DNA from: Streptomyces antimicrobicus
Lineage (GTDB): Bacteria > Actinomycetota > Actinomycetes > Streptomycetales > Streptomycetaceae
Direction: 5' to 3'
Assembly: GCF_020532625.1 (NCBI RefSeq)
Contig: NZ_JAJAUY010000019.1
Coordinates: forward strand, 1-64,000
Length of the DNA: 64,000 nt
In this document: positions 28,455 to 36,952 of the stretch, one piece after another
Numbering within the stretch: position 1 is the stretch's first letter
Layout: each line of letters begins with the position of its first letter
Notes under the pieces: generated by a model
What the model saw: only the letters and a program-made list of their open reading frames with translations
What the model was told of the DNA's origin: nothing
Database searches by the model: none
Program-made: the position numbers and the translations under genes

Positions 28455-28853
28455 TCACACCTTCCGGTACGCGTACGCCTCCCCGGCCGCCGCCACCACC
28501 GCGTCCAGGTCCGCCCCGGTCGAGGCGGTGACCACGGCCGCGACCGCGCCCTCCACGAACGGCGCGTCCACCAGCCGCGACCCGGCGGGCAGTTCCTCGT
28601 CCTCCAGCAGTGCCTTCACCGTGAGGACCGCGCTGCCCAGGTCCACGAGCAGGGCCACCCCGGCCCCCTGGTCCACCTCCCGCGCCGCGGCCAGGATCAG
28701 CTCGGAGCTGGTGCCCAGCTCCCCGCCGGCGGTGCCGCCCGCGGCGGCCACCCGTGCCGTCGCGCCGGCCCCGGCCAGCCCCTGGGCCAGCCGTGCCACC
28801 GACTGCGCGACCTCGGCGCTGTGGGAGACCAGCACCACGCCCACCGTGCTCAT
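28455..28853 (-). CDS. dhaM: Dihydroxyacetone kinase phosphotransfer subunit DhaM
   Basis: A 132-residue EIIA-mannose-like protein with the phospho-accepting histidine H11 in VVLVSHSAEVA and the family stretch ALLVDLGSAVLTVKAL. It would carry phosphate from HPr to DhaL-bound ADP. Only the EIIA part is present, as in most Gram-positive DhaM, without the HPr and EI extensions of E. coli. Its ATG overlaps the dhaL stop as ATGA. Confidence 0.94.
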   Translation of the reverse strand: MSTVGVVLVSHSAEVAQSVARLAQGLAGAGATARVAAAGGTAGGELGTSSELILAAAREVDQGAGVALLVDLGSAVLTVKALLEDEELPAGSRLVDAPFVEGAVAAVVTASTGADLDAVVAAAGEAYAYRKV

Positions 28854-29470
28854 GAGCCCTCCCCGGCGGCGTCCGCGAGCGCCCCGAGCAGCAGGGCCGA
28901 CGACGTGGCGCCGGGGTCCTGGTGCCCGATGCTCCGCTCGCCCAGGTAGCTGGCCCGGCCCTTGCGGGCCTGCATCGGCACGGTGGCCAGCGCGCCCTGC
29001 TCGGCGGCGTCGGCCGCCGCCCGGTAGGAGGTGGCGAGGGCCGCCACGCCGGGCAGCAGGGCGTCCAGCATGGTCTTGTCGCCGGGCGCCGCGCCGCCCA
29101 ACTGGGCCACCGCGTCCACCCCGACCTGCAGGGCCGCGCGCAGCTGCTCGTCGGAGACCTCGGCGGCCTCGCCGAGCTCCTTGCCGGCGCGCCGGAACAG
29201 CGTGCCGTACAACGGGCCGGAGGCGCCGCCGACCGTGGAGATCAGCGTCCGCCCGGTCAGTTGCAGCAGCGCGCCGGGGGTCGCGGGCGGCTCCGACGCC
29301 AGCGCCGACTCCACCGCCGTGAAACCGCGCAGCAGGTTGCTGCCGTGGTCGGCGTCGCCGATGGGGGAGTCGAGCTCGGTCAGCCGGGCCGCCTCGCGCC
29401 GCACCACGTCGGCCGCCGCCGCCATCCAGCGCCGGAAGAACTGCGTGTCACGCACGGTCAGCGCCCCCAT
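28850..29470 (-). CDS. dhaL: Dihydroxyacetone kinase ADP-binding subunit DhaL
   Basis: A 206-residue protein of the DhaL/DAK2 family that holds the ADP used as phosphate relay. The magnesium-binding aspartates are in LDSPIGDADHGSNL; further family segments are STVGGASGPLYGTLFR, APGDKTMLDAL and RASYLGERSIGHQDPGA. The ATG at 29470 lies 13 bases inside the end of dhaK, so the genes overlap and are translated together. Confidence 0.95.
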   Translation of the reverse strand: MGALTVRDTQFFRRWMAAAADVVRREAARLTELDSPIGDADHGSNLLRGFTAVESALASEPPATPGALLQLTGRTLISTVGGASGPLYGTLFRRAGKELGEAAEVSDEQLRAALQVGVDAVAQLGGAAPGDKTMLDALLPGVAALATSYRAAADAAEQGALATVPMQARKGRASYLGERSIGHQDPGATSSALLLGALADAAGEGS

Positions 29471-30462
29471 CGCAGCGCGGCCGTCTGCACGGGCGCGTCC
29501 CACAGCCGCACCAGCTCCTCGTCGGCGCGGCACAGCGTGATCGAACAGCCCGCCATGTCCAGCGAGGTGACGTAGTTCCCGACCAGCGCCCGGGCCACCG
29601 TGACCCCGCGGTCGGCCAGCAGCCGGGCGACCTCGCCGTGGAAGCCGTACAGCTCCAGCAGCGGTGTCGCGCCCATGCCGTTGACCAGCAGCAGCACCGG
29701 CGCGTCCACGGGGCCGATGTCGGCCAGCTCCTCCAGTACGGGACCCAGCGAGACCTCGGCGATCTCCTTGGCCGTCATCATCGCGCGCCGCTCGCGGCCC
29801 GGCTCGCCGTGGATGCCGATGCCGAGCTCCAGCTCCCCGTCGGGGAGTTCGAACGTGGGGCTGCCCTTGGCCGGGGTGGTGCAGGCGCTCAGCGCCACGC
29901 CGAAGCTGCGCGAGCACTCGTTGACCTTCCGGGCGAGCGCCGCGACCTGGTCGAGGGGCCGGCCCTCCTCGGCGGCGGCCCCGGCGATCTTCTCGACGAA
30001 CAGCGTGGCACCCGTACCGCGGCGGCCCGCCGTGTACAGGCTGTCGGTGACCGCCACGTCGTCGTTGACCAGGACCTGTTCGACCTGGATGCCGTCCTCC
30101 CCGGCGAGCTCGGCGGCCATCTCGAAGTTCATCACGTCGCCGGTGTAGTTCTTGACGACGAAGAGCACGCCCTGGCCGCCGTGCGCCGCGGCCGCCGCCC
30201 GGACCATCTGGTCGGGCACGGGCGAGGTGAACACCTCACCCGGGCACGCCGCGGTCAGCATCCCGTGCCCCACGAACCCGGCGTGCAGCGGCTCGTGGCC
30301 CGAGCCGCCGCCCGACACCAGGCCCACCCGGCCGCTGTCCCGGGCGTCGCGCCGGGCGACGACCCGCCGCTCCACGTCCACGTCCAGGTCCGGATGCGCG
30401 GCGGCCATGCCCCGCAGCGCGTCGGCGACCACGGTCTCGGGGCTGTTGATGAGCATCTTCAC
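29458..30462 (-). CDS. dhaK: Dihydroxyacetone kinase substrate-binding subunit DhaK
   Basis: A 334-residue DhaK that binds dihydroxyacetone covalently and accepts the phosphoryl group from DhaL. H218 in GIGIHGEPG is the hemiaminal histidine at the same position as in E. coli. SGGGSGHEPLHAGFVGHGM and the GDVMNF segment are characteristic. It is first of the dhaK-dhaL-dhaM operon and starts at a GTG with GGAGTGATCC before it; an ATG two codons later is possible. The product is dihydroxyacetone phosphate, entering glycolysis. Confidence 0.96.
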   Translation of the reverse strand: MKMLINSPETVVADALRGMAAAHPDLDVDVERRVVARRDARDSGRVGLVSGGGSGHEPLHAGFVGHGMLTAACPGEVFTSPVPDQMVRAAAAAHGGQGVLFVVKNYTGDVMNFEMAAELAGEDGIQVEQVLVNDDVAVTDSLYTAGRRGTGATLFVEKIAGAAAEEGRPLDQVAALARKVNECSRSFGVALSACTTPAKGSPTFELPDGELELGIGIHGEPGRERRAMMTAKEIAEVSLGPVLEELADIGPVDAPVLLLVNGMGATPLLELYGFHGEVARLLADRGVTVARALVGNYVTSLDMAGCSITLCRADEELVRLWDAPVQTAALRWGR

Positions 30463-30486
30463 GGATCACTCCTCGAACGGTGGGCG

Positions 30487-30506
30487 GTGCGGCCGCACTC
30501 AACATA
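30487..30506 (-). promoter_or_regulatory. Palindrome and -10-like element before dhaK
   Basis: GTGCGGCCGCAC (30487-30498) is a perfect 12-base palindrome 24 bases before the dhaK start. On the minus strand TATGTT (30501-30506) directly precedes it and could be a -10 element, which would place the palindrome at the transcription start. No -35 is convincing. Confidence 0.4.
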
Positions 30507-30599
30507 GAGGCCGCGACCGCTCCACCTCCCGAGGACACGGATCCTGGGCGGGACGAGCGCTCGAAGCGACCGCCGCCACCGCGGTCGGCTGCCCGCCGC

Positions 30600-32051
30600 C
30601 TACGCCACCGCCACCGCGACCGCGTCGGGCTCGCGCGGCTCCTCGCCGCAGTGCTCCGGCCCGGTGTCCTCCGGGACGCTGACCAGCCAGCGCGCGTCCG
30701 GGTGCGGGCGCAGGTACAGCGCCCAGTAGAGCGTGGCCGCCGCGGTGATCCCGCCCGCCCACAGCAGGTACTGGGTCTCCTGCTGGATCAGGATGTACGC
30801 CATCACCGCGATCAGCAGCACCGGAACGGCGGGCCACAGCGGCATCCGCCACGCGGGCGCGTCGCGGTGGGCCCCGCGCCGGCTGAACAGCGCGGCCACG
30901 GCCACCAGCAGGTACATCCCGGTCACCGAGACCCCGGTGACGCCGTACAGGGTGTCCAGGTTGACGAAGCACAGGGCCGCACCCGGCACGCCGACCACGA
31001 GCGTGGCCACCCACGGCGAGCCGAACCGGCCCAGCCGGGACAGCGCGCGGTTGACGGGGGCGGGCCAGGCCTTGTCGCGGGCCGAGGCGAACAGCACGCG
31101 CGAGTTCTGGATCACCATGACGATGCCGGCGTTGACGATGGCGAGGGCCACGCAGAGGCTGACGAAGGTGCCGACGGCCGAGTTGGACCAGGCGGTGACC
31201 ATGCCGCCGAGGTCGCCGTCGGCCAGCGCCTGGAGGTCGGGCGCGCCGACGGTGATGGCGATGACCGGGACCAGGATGACGGCGGTGGAGATCGCCAGGG
31301 TGGCGAGCACGGTCCGGGCGACGTTGCGCCGCGGGTTCTCCAGCTCCTCCGACAGGTAGACGGCGGTGGAGAAGCCCTGGGTGACGAAGAGGGCGATCGC
31401 CAGGCCGGAGACCACCATCATCGCGGTGACGGCCGAGGGGCCGCCGCCCTCGGCGGCGGCGGTGCCGTGCACCAGGGCGTCGGCGCCGCGCTCGCCGTGC
31501 GCGAACCCGAGGACGGCGACCAGCGCCGCGGCGACCACTTCGAGGACCAGGAAGACTCCGGTGATCCAGGCGTTGGCCCGCAGGTCGAGGAGGCCGGCCA
31601 GGGTGGCGAGCAGCATCACGGCGCCGCCGGCGACGGGCGCCGGGACGTCCACCACCGGGGCGAGGTAGTCGGCCGTGCCCATGGCGATCACCGGCGGCAC
31701 GATCATCACCACGAGGAGGGAGAGGACGAAGACCAGCCAGCCGGTGAGCCGGCCCGCGAGGGTGGAGACCATGGCGTACTCGCCGCCCGCGCTGGGGATC
31801 AGCGTGCCCAGCTCGGAGTAGCAGAACGCGACCCCGATGCAGAGCAGCGAGCCGATGGCGATGGTCAGGGCCGTCCAGGTGCCGAGGTCGGCGAACAGGT
31901 CGGGGACGACGACGAAGAGCGTCGAGGCGGGTGTCACGCAGGACAGCGTGAGCAGGGTCCCTCCGACGACTCCGATGGAACGCTTGAGCTTCTGCGGGAC
32001 GGGCCCGGTGCCGGGCGAGAGGGCCTGCGGGGCGCTGGGGAAGTCTGACAT
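30600..32051 (-). CDS. APC-superfamily amino acid permease
   Basis: A 483-residue transporter with about twelve membrane segments. The first helix (KLKRSIGVVGGTLLTLSCVT) and the following SAGGEYAMVSTLAGRLTGWL segment are typical of APC amino acid/polyamine permeases, as is LSEELENPRRNVART between later helices. The cytoplasmic tail is acidic. The substrate cannot be told. The ATG at 32051 (MSDFPSAP) is chosen as nearest to the first helix; upstream in-frame starts exist. No enzyme neighbour hints at the substrate. Confidence 0.88.
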   Translation of the reverse strand: MSDFPSAPQALSPGTGPVPQKLKRSIGVVGGTLLTLSCVTPASTLFVVVPDLFADLGTWTALTIAIGSLLCIGVAFCYSELGTLIPSAGGEYAMVSTLAGRLTGWLVFVLSLLVVMIVPPVIAMGTADYLAPVVDVPAPVAGGAVMLLATLAGLLDLRANAWITGVFLVLEVVAAALVAVLGFAHGERGADALVHGTAAAEGGGPSAVTAMMVVSGLAIALFVTQGFSTAVYLSEELENPRRNVARTVLATLAISTAVILVPVIAITVGAPDLQALADGDLGGMVTAWSNSAVGTFVSLCVALAIVNAGIVMVIQNSRVLFASARDKAWPAPVNRALSRLGRFGSPWVATLVVGVPGAALCFVNLDTLYGVTGVSVTGMYLLVAVAALFSRRGAHRDAPAWRMPLWPAVPVLLIAVMAYILIQQETQYLLWAGGITAAATLYWALYLRPHPDARWLVSVPEDTGPEHCGEEPREPDAVAVAVA

Positions 32052-32170
32052 CGGGGCGTGTTCCGATCGGCTGGAGCGGTGAGATGAGCGGGGAGCGGTA
32101 TCGCCTCCGGGGCGGTGGTGGTCACGGGGTGGTTCTGAGGGCTCCCGGGCCGTCATGGAAGCCCCACCGG

Positions 32171-32202
32171 ATCCGCAGGTCAATAGCCGATCCCCTGCGG
32201 AT
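32171..32202. promoter_or_regulatory. Inverted repeat upstream of the permease
   Basis: ATCCGCAGG (32171-32179) and CCTGCGGAT (32194-32202) form perfect 9-base arms with a 14-base spacer, 120-151 bases before the permease start. On the minus strand a TTGACC hexamer lies at the edge of the spacer, so a regulator bound here would cover a possible -35. The -10 is not clear. Confidence 0.45.
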
Positions 32203-32331
32203 TCCGTCGTTCCGACACGCCGAAACGGCGCCACCCGGTGTTAAGAACGCGTCAATGCGGCATGAACGCGCGGTACGGGAACCGCAGCGGCAGCCCCGAG
32301 AATTTTCCTCTGCTTTGCAGGGCGGCGGGTC

Positions 32332-33657
32332 CTACGGCGCCCCGGCCGCGGCCAGGTGCCGGACGAACCACTCCCGGGCCAGCTCCGCCACGGACTCCAG
32401 GGTCCCCGGCTCCTCGAACAGGTGGCTCGCCCCGGGCACCACCGCCAGCTCGTGCGGACAGCGCAGCAGGCCCGCCGCCCGCCGGTTGAGGTCCAGCACC
32501 AGCGGATCGGCCCCGCCGACGATCAGCAGCGTGGGAGCCCCTACGTCGCCCAGCCGGTCCTCGGCCAGATCGGGCCGCCCGCCCCGCGAGACCACGGCCG
32601 CGATCTGGGCGCCGGGCTCGGCAGCGGCCACCAGCGCGGCCGCGGCTCCCGTACTGGCGCCGAAGTAGCCGACCGGCGAGGCGGAGCGCCCGCGCAGCCA
32701 CCGCGTGGCCCCGACCAGGCGGCGTGCCAGCAGAGGGATGTCGAATGTGCGGTCGCGCACGCCCGCCTCCGCCGGGGTCAGCAGGTCGAACAGCAGCGTG
32801 CCGAGCCCGGCCGCGTTCAGCGCGTCGGCCACCTGCCGGTTGCGGGGGCTGGTGCGGCTGCTGCCGCTGCCGTGGGCGAAGACCACCACGCCCGAGGCGT
32901 CGGCGGGCACGGTCAGCAGGCCGGGCAGCACCACGCCGTCGGACGCCACCTCCACCGGTCCCGACCCGGCCGCCGGTGCCGGTCCCGCCGCCGGGCCGCC
33001 GTGTCCCGGTCGCCTCGCCGCGCGGCGGTCGGCCTGGGACAGCAGGGCCGCGACCTCCTCGTCGGAGGTCTGGGCGAAGTCGTCGTACCACTGCCCGACG
33101 GCCGCGAAGTCGGGCGGTGCCGACAGGCACAGCACCTCGTCCGCCGACCGCCGCAGCCGCTCCACGGCCTGCGGCGCGGCCACCGGAACGGCCAGCACCA
33201 CCCGGGAGGCGCCCTGGGCGCGGGCCACCTCGCAGGCCGCGGCGGCGGTGGCGCCCGTGGCGATGCCGTCGTCGACGATCACCGCGGTCCGGCCGGTCAG
33301 CGGCACCCGCTCGCGGTCGGCACGGTAGCGGGCCAGCCGCCGGTCGAGCTCGGCGCGCTCGCGCCGCTCGACCTCGGAGACCTCCTCGGAGCCCAGGCCG
33401 GCGGCCCGTACGGTGTCCTCGTCGATCACCAGGGCGCCGCCCTCGCCGAGGGCGCCGAAGGCCACCTCCGGCCGGTAGGGGACCCCCAGTTTGCGGACGA
33501 CGATCACGTCGAGGGGCGCGTCCAGGGCCCGGGCGACGGGGGCGGCCACCGGCACCCCGCCCCGGGGGAGCGCGACGACCACCGCTCCGCTCAGGTCCCC
33601 CCGGACCACCTCGGCGGCCAGCTGCCTTCCCGCGGCCTCGCGGTCCGTCCAGCGCAT
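32332..33657 (-). CDS. Phosphoribosyltransferase-alpha/beta hydrolase fusion
   Basis: A 441-residue two-domain protein. Residues 1-205 are a type I phosphoribosyltransferase with the PRPP loop VIVDDGIATGAT at 127-137 and ALPRGGVPVA at 29-38. Residues 235-440 are a dienelactone-hydrolase-like alpha/beta hydrolase with nucleophile S334 in GASTGAA, D383 in GGADPL and H411 in GASHLF. A short Pro/Gly linker separates them. This combination is found in actinomycetes and others, but its reaction is not established. It is probably cytoplasmic. Confidence 0.9.
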   Translation of the reverse strand: MRWTDREAAGRQLAAEVVRGDLSGAVVVALPRGGVPVAAPVARALDAPLDVIVVRKLGVPYRPEVAFGALGEGGALVIDEDTVRAAGLGSEEVSEVERRERAELDRRLARYRADRERVPLTGRTAVIVDDGIATGATAAAACEVARAQGASRVVLAVPVAAPQAVERLRRSADEVLCLSAPPDFAAVGQWYDDFAQTSDEEVAALLSQADRRAARRPGHGGPAAGPAPAAGSGPVEVASDGVVLPGLLTVPADASGVVVFAHGSGSSRTSPRNRQVADALNAAGLGTLLFDLLTPAEAGVRDRTFDIPLLARRLVGATRWLRGRSASPVGYFGASTGAAAALVAAAEPGAQIAAVVSRGGRPDLAEDRLGDVGAPTLLIVGGADPLVLDLNRRAAGLLRCPHELAVVPGASHLFEEPGTLESVAELAREWFVRHLAAAGAP

Positions 33658-33702
33658 AGCTCCATGGTCGGCTCCCGGCGGGCGGCCCGCATCCGGGCGG
33701 GA

Positions 33703-34341
33703 TCAGCCTCCGGTGCCGCGCCGGCGGACGCGGGAGCGGCGGATGAACAGCCCCACCGCAGCACCGGCGAGGGCGGCCACGGCCACTCCGGCGGTGGTCA
33801 CCCACGCGATCCGGCCGGAACGGGAGGACGAGGACGAGGACGAAGGGGAGGGCGAGGGCGAGGGGGAGGTCGAGGCGGCCGGGCCGGTGGGCGCGACCGG
33901 GCCCGCCGGAGAGGACTGGGGGGCCGGAGAGGACTGCGGTGCGGCTGAGGACTGCGGGGCCGGGGCGGCGGCCTCGACGGTGAGGTCCCGCTCCGCGCGC
34001 CCGAGACCCGGGAAGCCGACCTCCACGGTGACCTTCCAGCGGCCGGCGGGCAGCGTCTCGGCGGTGGTCCAGCCGGCGGGGGAGGCGCCGTCCTTCACCA
34101 GCGTCCAGGGACCCGTGGTCCGCGTGCCGTCCTCGCTGACCGCGTTGACGGTCGCGGCCACCTTCCCGTCGACGGCGTCCCCGTCGTTCTCCCAGGTGAC
34201 GTCGGTGGTGACACGGCCCTCGCGATGGCCGGTGACGACCACCTTCAGCGTGTCCCCGTGCGCCTGGGCGACGGCGGGGAGACCGAGGGCGAGGGCGAAC
34301 GACAGGGCGGCCGCGGCCGCGGTGGTGATCCGTCTGTGCAT
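33703..34341 (-). CDS. Secreted single-domain protein with C-terminal membrane anchor
   Basis: A 212-residue protein. The signal peptide (1-27, ending AVAQAHG) leaves a mature N-terminal histidine. A beta-sandwich of about 100 residues follows (VVVTGHREGRVTTDVTWEN, then GRWKVTVEVGFPGLG), with a repeated Pro/Ala/Gln/Ser-rich stalk (APQSS units), a poly-serine run, one membrane segment at about 180-198 and a basic tail. The mature start HGD is reminiscent of copper-binding CopC-like proteins, but other ligands are not evident. GGAG precedes the ATG at 34341. Confidence 0.75.
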   Translation of the reverse strand: MHRRITTAAAAALSFALALGLPAVAQAHGDTLKVVVTGHREGRVTTDVTWENDGDAVDGKVAATVNAVSEDGTRTTGPWTLVKDGASPAGWTTAETLPAGRWKVTVEVGFPGLGRAERDLTVEAAAPAPQSSAAPQSSPAPQSSPAGPVAPTGPAASTSPSPSPSPSSSSSSSRSGRIAWVTTAGVAVAALAGAAVGLFIRRSRVRRRGTGG

Positions 34342-34475
34342 GGTGCTGCTCCGGAAGGGGTGAGGGGGAGCGGAAGGAGCGGGCAGGCGGGCCGCCCCGT
34401 GAACGGCCCGCCTGCCGGTGGGAGGGGGGCACCCGGTGGTCACACGGCACCAGGTGCCCCGAGGGGGAAGGCCGG

Positions 34476-36551
34476 TCAGCCGACCTTCTGCGCCGTCCAG
34501 CTCTGGGCCGGGCGGCCGTCCGCCCGCTGGAGGTCGAGCAGCTGGGCGCCGTAGTACGGGCGGTTGCTGACCGTCAGGGCGAAGGCGCCGCTGCGCTCGG
34601 TCACGACGACCGATCCGCCGTTCGCCGTCACCTTCCACTGCTGGGCGGTGGAGCCGGTGTCGCAGGGCTGCTGGGCGATCCACATGCCGGCCGTGGGGGT
34701 GCCACCCGGCTGGAGGCACTTGCCCGAGGAGACGGACCGGATCCGGACGTGGCCGCCGCCCGCGTCGTCGAAGTACCACTGCTGGTGCGCGTAGCCGTTG
34801 CCGCGGGAGCCGACCAGGACCGCGCCGTCGGCGCTGCGGCCGCCCCACAGCTCGGCGTTCAGGCCGGTGCTGCCGTTGCCGAGCTGGTAGCGGGTGTTCG
34901 GCGTGGTGGTGGTGTCGCCCGCGCCGGTCGTGCGGAAGGACGTGGCCTTGCCGGGTCCGCTGTCGCGGCCCGCCGTGTCACGGACGGAGACCGCCACCGT
35001 GTACGAGGTCCCGGGCCTGAGGTTGTAGATCCGCAGGACCGTGCCCTGCACCCAGGTCAGGTGCTTGCCGTTGAACATCACCTGGTACCAGGCCGCGTTC
35101 GGCACCTGCGGCCAGCTGACGACCGCCGAGTCCGCCCGGATCTGACCGACCGTCACATTCGGGCCGGCGCCCGGCTTGGTGGAGCCGCTCGGCGACGGGG
35201 TGGGCGTCGGGGTCGGCTTGGGGCTGGGGTTCGGGCCCGGGTCGGTGCCGCCACCGCCGCGCGACTTCATCAGGAACTGGTTGTCCGCGATGTTCCAGTG
35301 CGTCGCCAGGTAGCTGCCCGGCTTCGGACTGGTGTGGAAGTAGTCGTCGTGGTTGCAGTCGAGGATGTTCTCGGACGCCTTGTTGGTGCAGATGTTGCGC
35401 ATCTGCGGGTAGTACGGGGTGTCCGAGTAGCACATGACGTCCCACTCGTCGGTGCAGTGCGCGCCCCGGCTGGTGTTGGGGGCGCTGTTGTTGACCGCGC
35501 CCAGGTTGTGCCCGAGCTCGTGCGCCGCCGTGTGGCCGCCCCAGCAGCCCGTGTCGGTGCGGCCGTAGGAGGGGCCGAAATTGCTGAGGTTGTTCTGACC
35601 GGGCCGCTCGTCCCCGTTGAAGGTGCCGATGCCGCAGTAGACCTGCGAGTCGGCGAAGATCATGTACTTGCGGTCCTTGCGGTCGAGGCCCTTGGCCGCG
35701 AGCGCCCGGTTGGTGGCGTTGAACTCGGCCAGTGCGGAGGCCGGGAGTTCGATGCTCATCACGGTCGGGGTGCAGTCCGCGTTGGTCACGTAGCGGATGT
35801 GGCGCACACCGCCGGTCTCCTGGGCGCTGTTCGCGTAGATGAGGTCGGCGTCGGCGGCCCACTTGCGGAAGGACGCGACGTACTCGGAGTAGCGGTCCTT
35901 GCCCGGCGGGTGGACGTAGACGACCTGCACGCGGTTGCCGGTGCTGCCGTCGCCGTCGCACTGGACGGTCTGGCCGGCGGGGCCGGCCGCGGCGGTCTTC
36001 TGCTGCCCGGAGGGGGCGGCGGGCGGGGCGGCGGCGCTGCCGCTCGGGGTGGCCTGGGCGTCGACGGCGGGCGTGGCCTGAGAACGTCCGCCGGACTGCT
36101 CGGGGGCCGGGTCCTCGGCCTCGGGCTTCGCCGGGTCGGCGGCCTCGGCGACCGCCTTGACCGCGGGCTGGGTGTCCTTCTTGATGTCGACGCCGCTCGG
36201 CGGGGCGTCGGGACCGTGCGTGCACAGCCCGGTCTCGGTGCTGTAGACGCCCGCACAGCGGTCGCCCTTCGGGGCGATCTTCAGTCCGTCGTAGATCATG
36301 CCGCGCGGCGGGTCGTTGGCCGGCATCGCGCTCAGCGGCTCGGGGTCCTTGTCCCGGGCGGGCGCGGCGGCCGGCTCGGCCTCCACGGCCGGAGCGGCGA
36401 GATCCACGGTGCTCGGCGGAGCGTTGTCGCGACCGGCTTCGTACGCGACACCGCCGGCTATGGCGGCCGCGACGGCCATGGCGGCGGTGATGCCTATGAA
36501 CCGTCGCCTGGGCGGTCGCTGACGCTCTTTCAGTCTTCGATGCCTGGACAT
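34476..36551 (-). CDS. Secreted zinc metalloprotease with FN3 and ricin-type lectin domains
   Basis: A 691-residue exported protein. A basic N-terminus and hydrophobic segment (18-38) act as signal or anchor. A Pro/Ala-rich region is followed by a catalytic domain with HTAAHELGHNLGAVNN: H344, E345 and H348 bind zinc, and N354 sits where metzincins usually have His or Asp. A Met-turn-like DVMCYS lies at 371-376. An FN3 domain is at about 465-543. A ricin B-type trefoil is at about 550-691 (GKCLQPGG, then QQWKV), probably binding glycans. GAGGTG precedes the ATG at 36551. Likely an extracellular protease targeted to glycosylated material. Confidence 0.9.
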   Translation of the reverse strand: MSRHRRLKERQRPPRRRFIGITAAMAVAAAIAGGVAYEAGRDNAPPSTVDLAAPAVEAEPAAAPARDKDPEPLSAMPANDPPRGMIYDGLKIAPKGDRCAGVYSTETGLCTHGPDAPPSGVDIKKDTQPAVKAVAEAADPAKPEAEDPAPEQSGGRSQATPAVDAQATPSGSAAAPPAAPSGQQKTAAAGPAGQTVQCDGDGSTGNRVQVVYVHPPGKDRYSEYVASFRKWAADADLIYANSAQETGGVRHIRYVTNADCTPTVMSIELPASALAEFNATNRALAAKGLDRKDRKYMIFADSQVYCGIGTFNGDERPGQNNLSNFGPSYGRTDTGCWGGHTAAHELGHNLGAVNNSAPNTSRGAHCTDEWDVMCYSDTPYYPQMRNICTNKASENILDCNHDDYFHTSPKPGSYLATHWNIADNQFLMKSRGGGGTDPGPNPSPKPTPTPTPSPSGSTKPGAGPNVTVGQIRADSAVVSWPQVPNAAWYQVMFNGKHLTWVQGTVLRIYNLRPGTSYTVAVSVRDTAGRDSGPGKATSFRTTGAGDTTTTPNTRYQLGNGSTGLNAELWGGRSADGAVLVGSRGNGYAHQQWYFDDAGGGHVRIRSVSSGKCLQPGGTPTAGMWIAQQPCDTGSTAQQWKVTANGGSVVVTERSGAFALTVSNRPYYGAQLLDLQRADGRPAQSWTAQKVG

Positions 36552-36952
36552 GCGCACCTCATTTCCTTGGTCAGGAGAGTGGGTGCGCGGAAGCCTGCCA
36601 GACGGGATCGGCGGAGAATTCGGACAAACGGGTTCCGCGGCCAAGAATCCGTTCCGTTACCTCGTGGTTCGATTTGACGAACAATCAATTACCTTGCAGA
36701 GAAGGCGAGTTACGCGCGTCGCACGTGAATGGTCCAGGCCTTTTTAAGGATCTCGTTATCGAATCGAGATCATCGGGAAAAGCTTGTTGACGTGAATTCA
36801 GTACAATCTTCATCCGTCGATCACATCGTGAATTCCGACCGTCACGAGCGGTGAGGGTTCATCAGTTTGAACGCGAGAACGGGCGAACGGGAGATCGCGG
36901 GGCGGGGCGGGGGTGCGGTCGCTCGCCCGAGCGCGGTCCTCCGTGCGGTGTC
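36552..36952. other. 401-base intergenic region, locally AT-rich
   Basis: This gap holds the promoter of the metalloprotease and the 3' end of the AI-2E transporter transcript, both on the minus strand. It is clearly poorer in GC than the rest of the window between about 36600 and 36870. It contains an inverted repeat GATCTCG/CGAGATC (36749-36771, 9-base spacer) and two copies of CGTGAATTC 36 bases apart (36791, 36827). I see no open frame with a ribosome site and no confident promoter. Confidence 0.5.

Noticed and set aside
28455..30462. ATP-dependent dihydroxyacetone kinase
   Set aside because: A separate DhaM EIIA-type subunit with its active histidine follows DhaL, which identifies the PTS-dependent type.
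36787..36808. Promoter TTGACG...TACAAT on the plus strand
   Set aside because: The hexamers are only 9 bases apart, and no gene starts downstream on that strand.
36791..36835. Direct repeat CGTGAATTC as a mobile-element target duplication
   Set aside because: No transposase, inverted ends or foreign gene lies between the copies, and nine bases can recur by chance in an AT-rich stretch.
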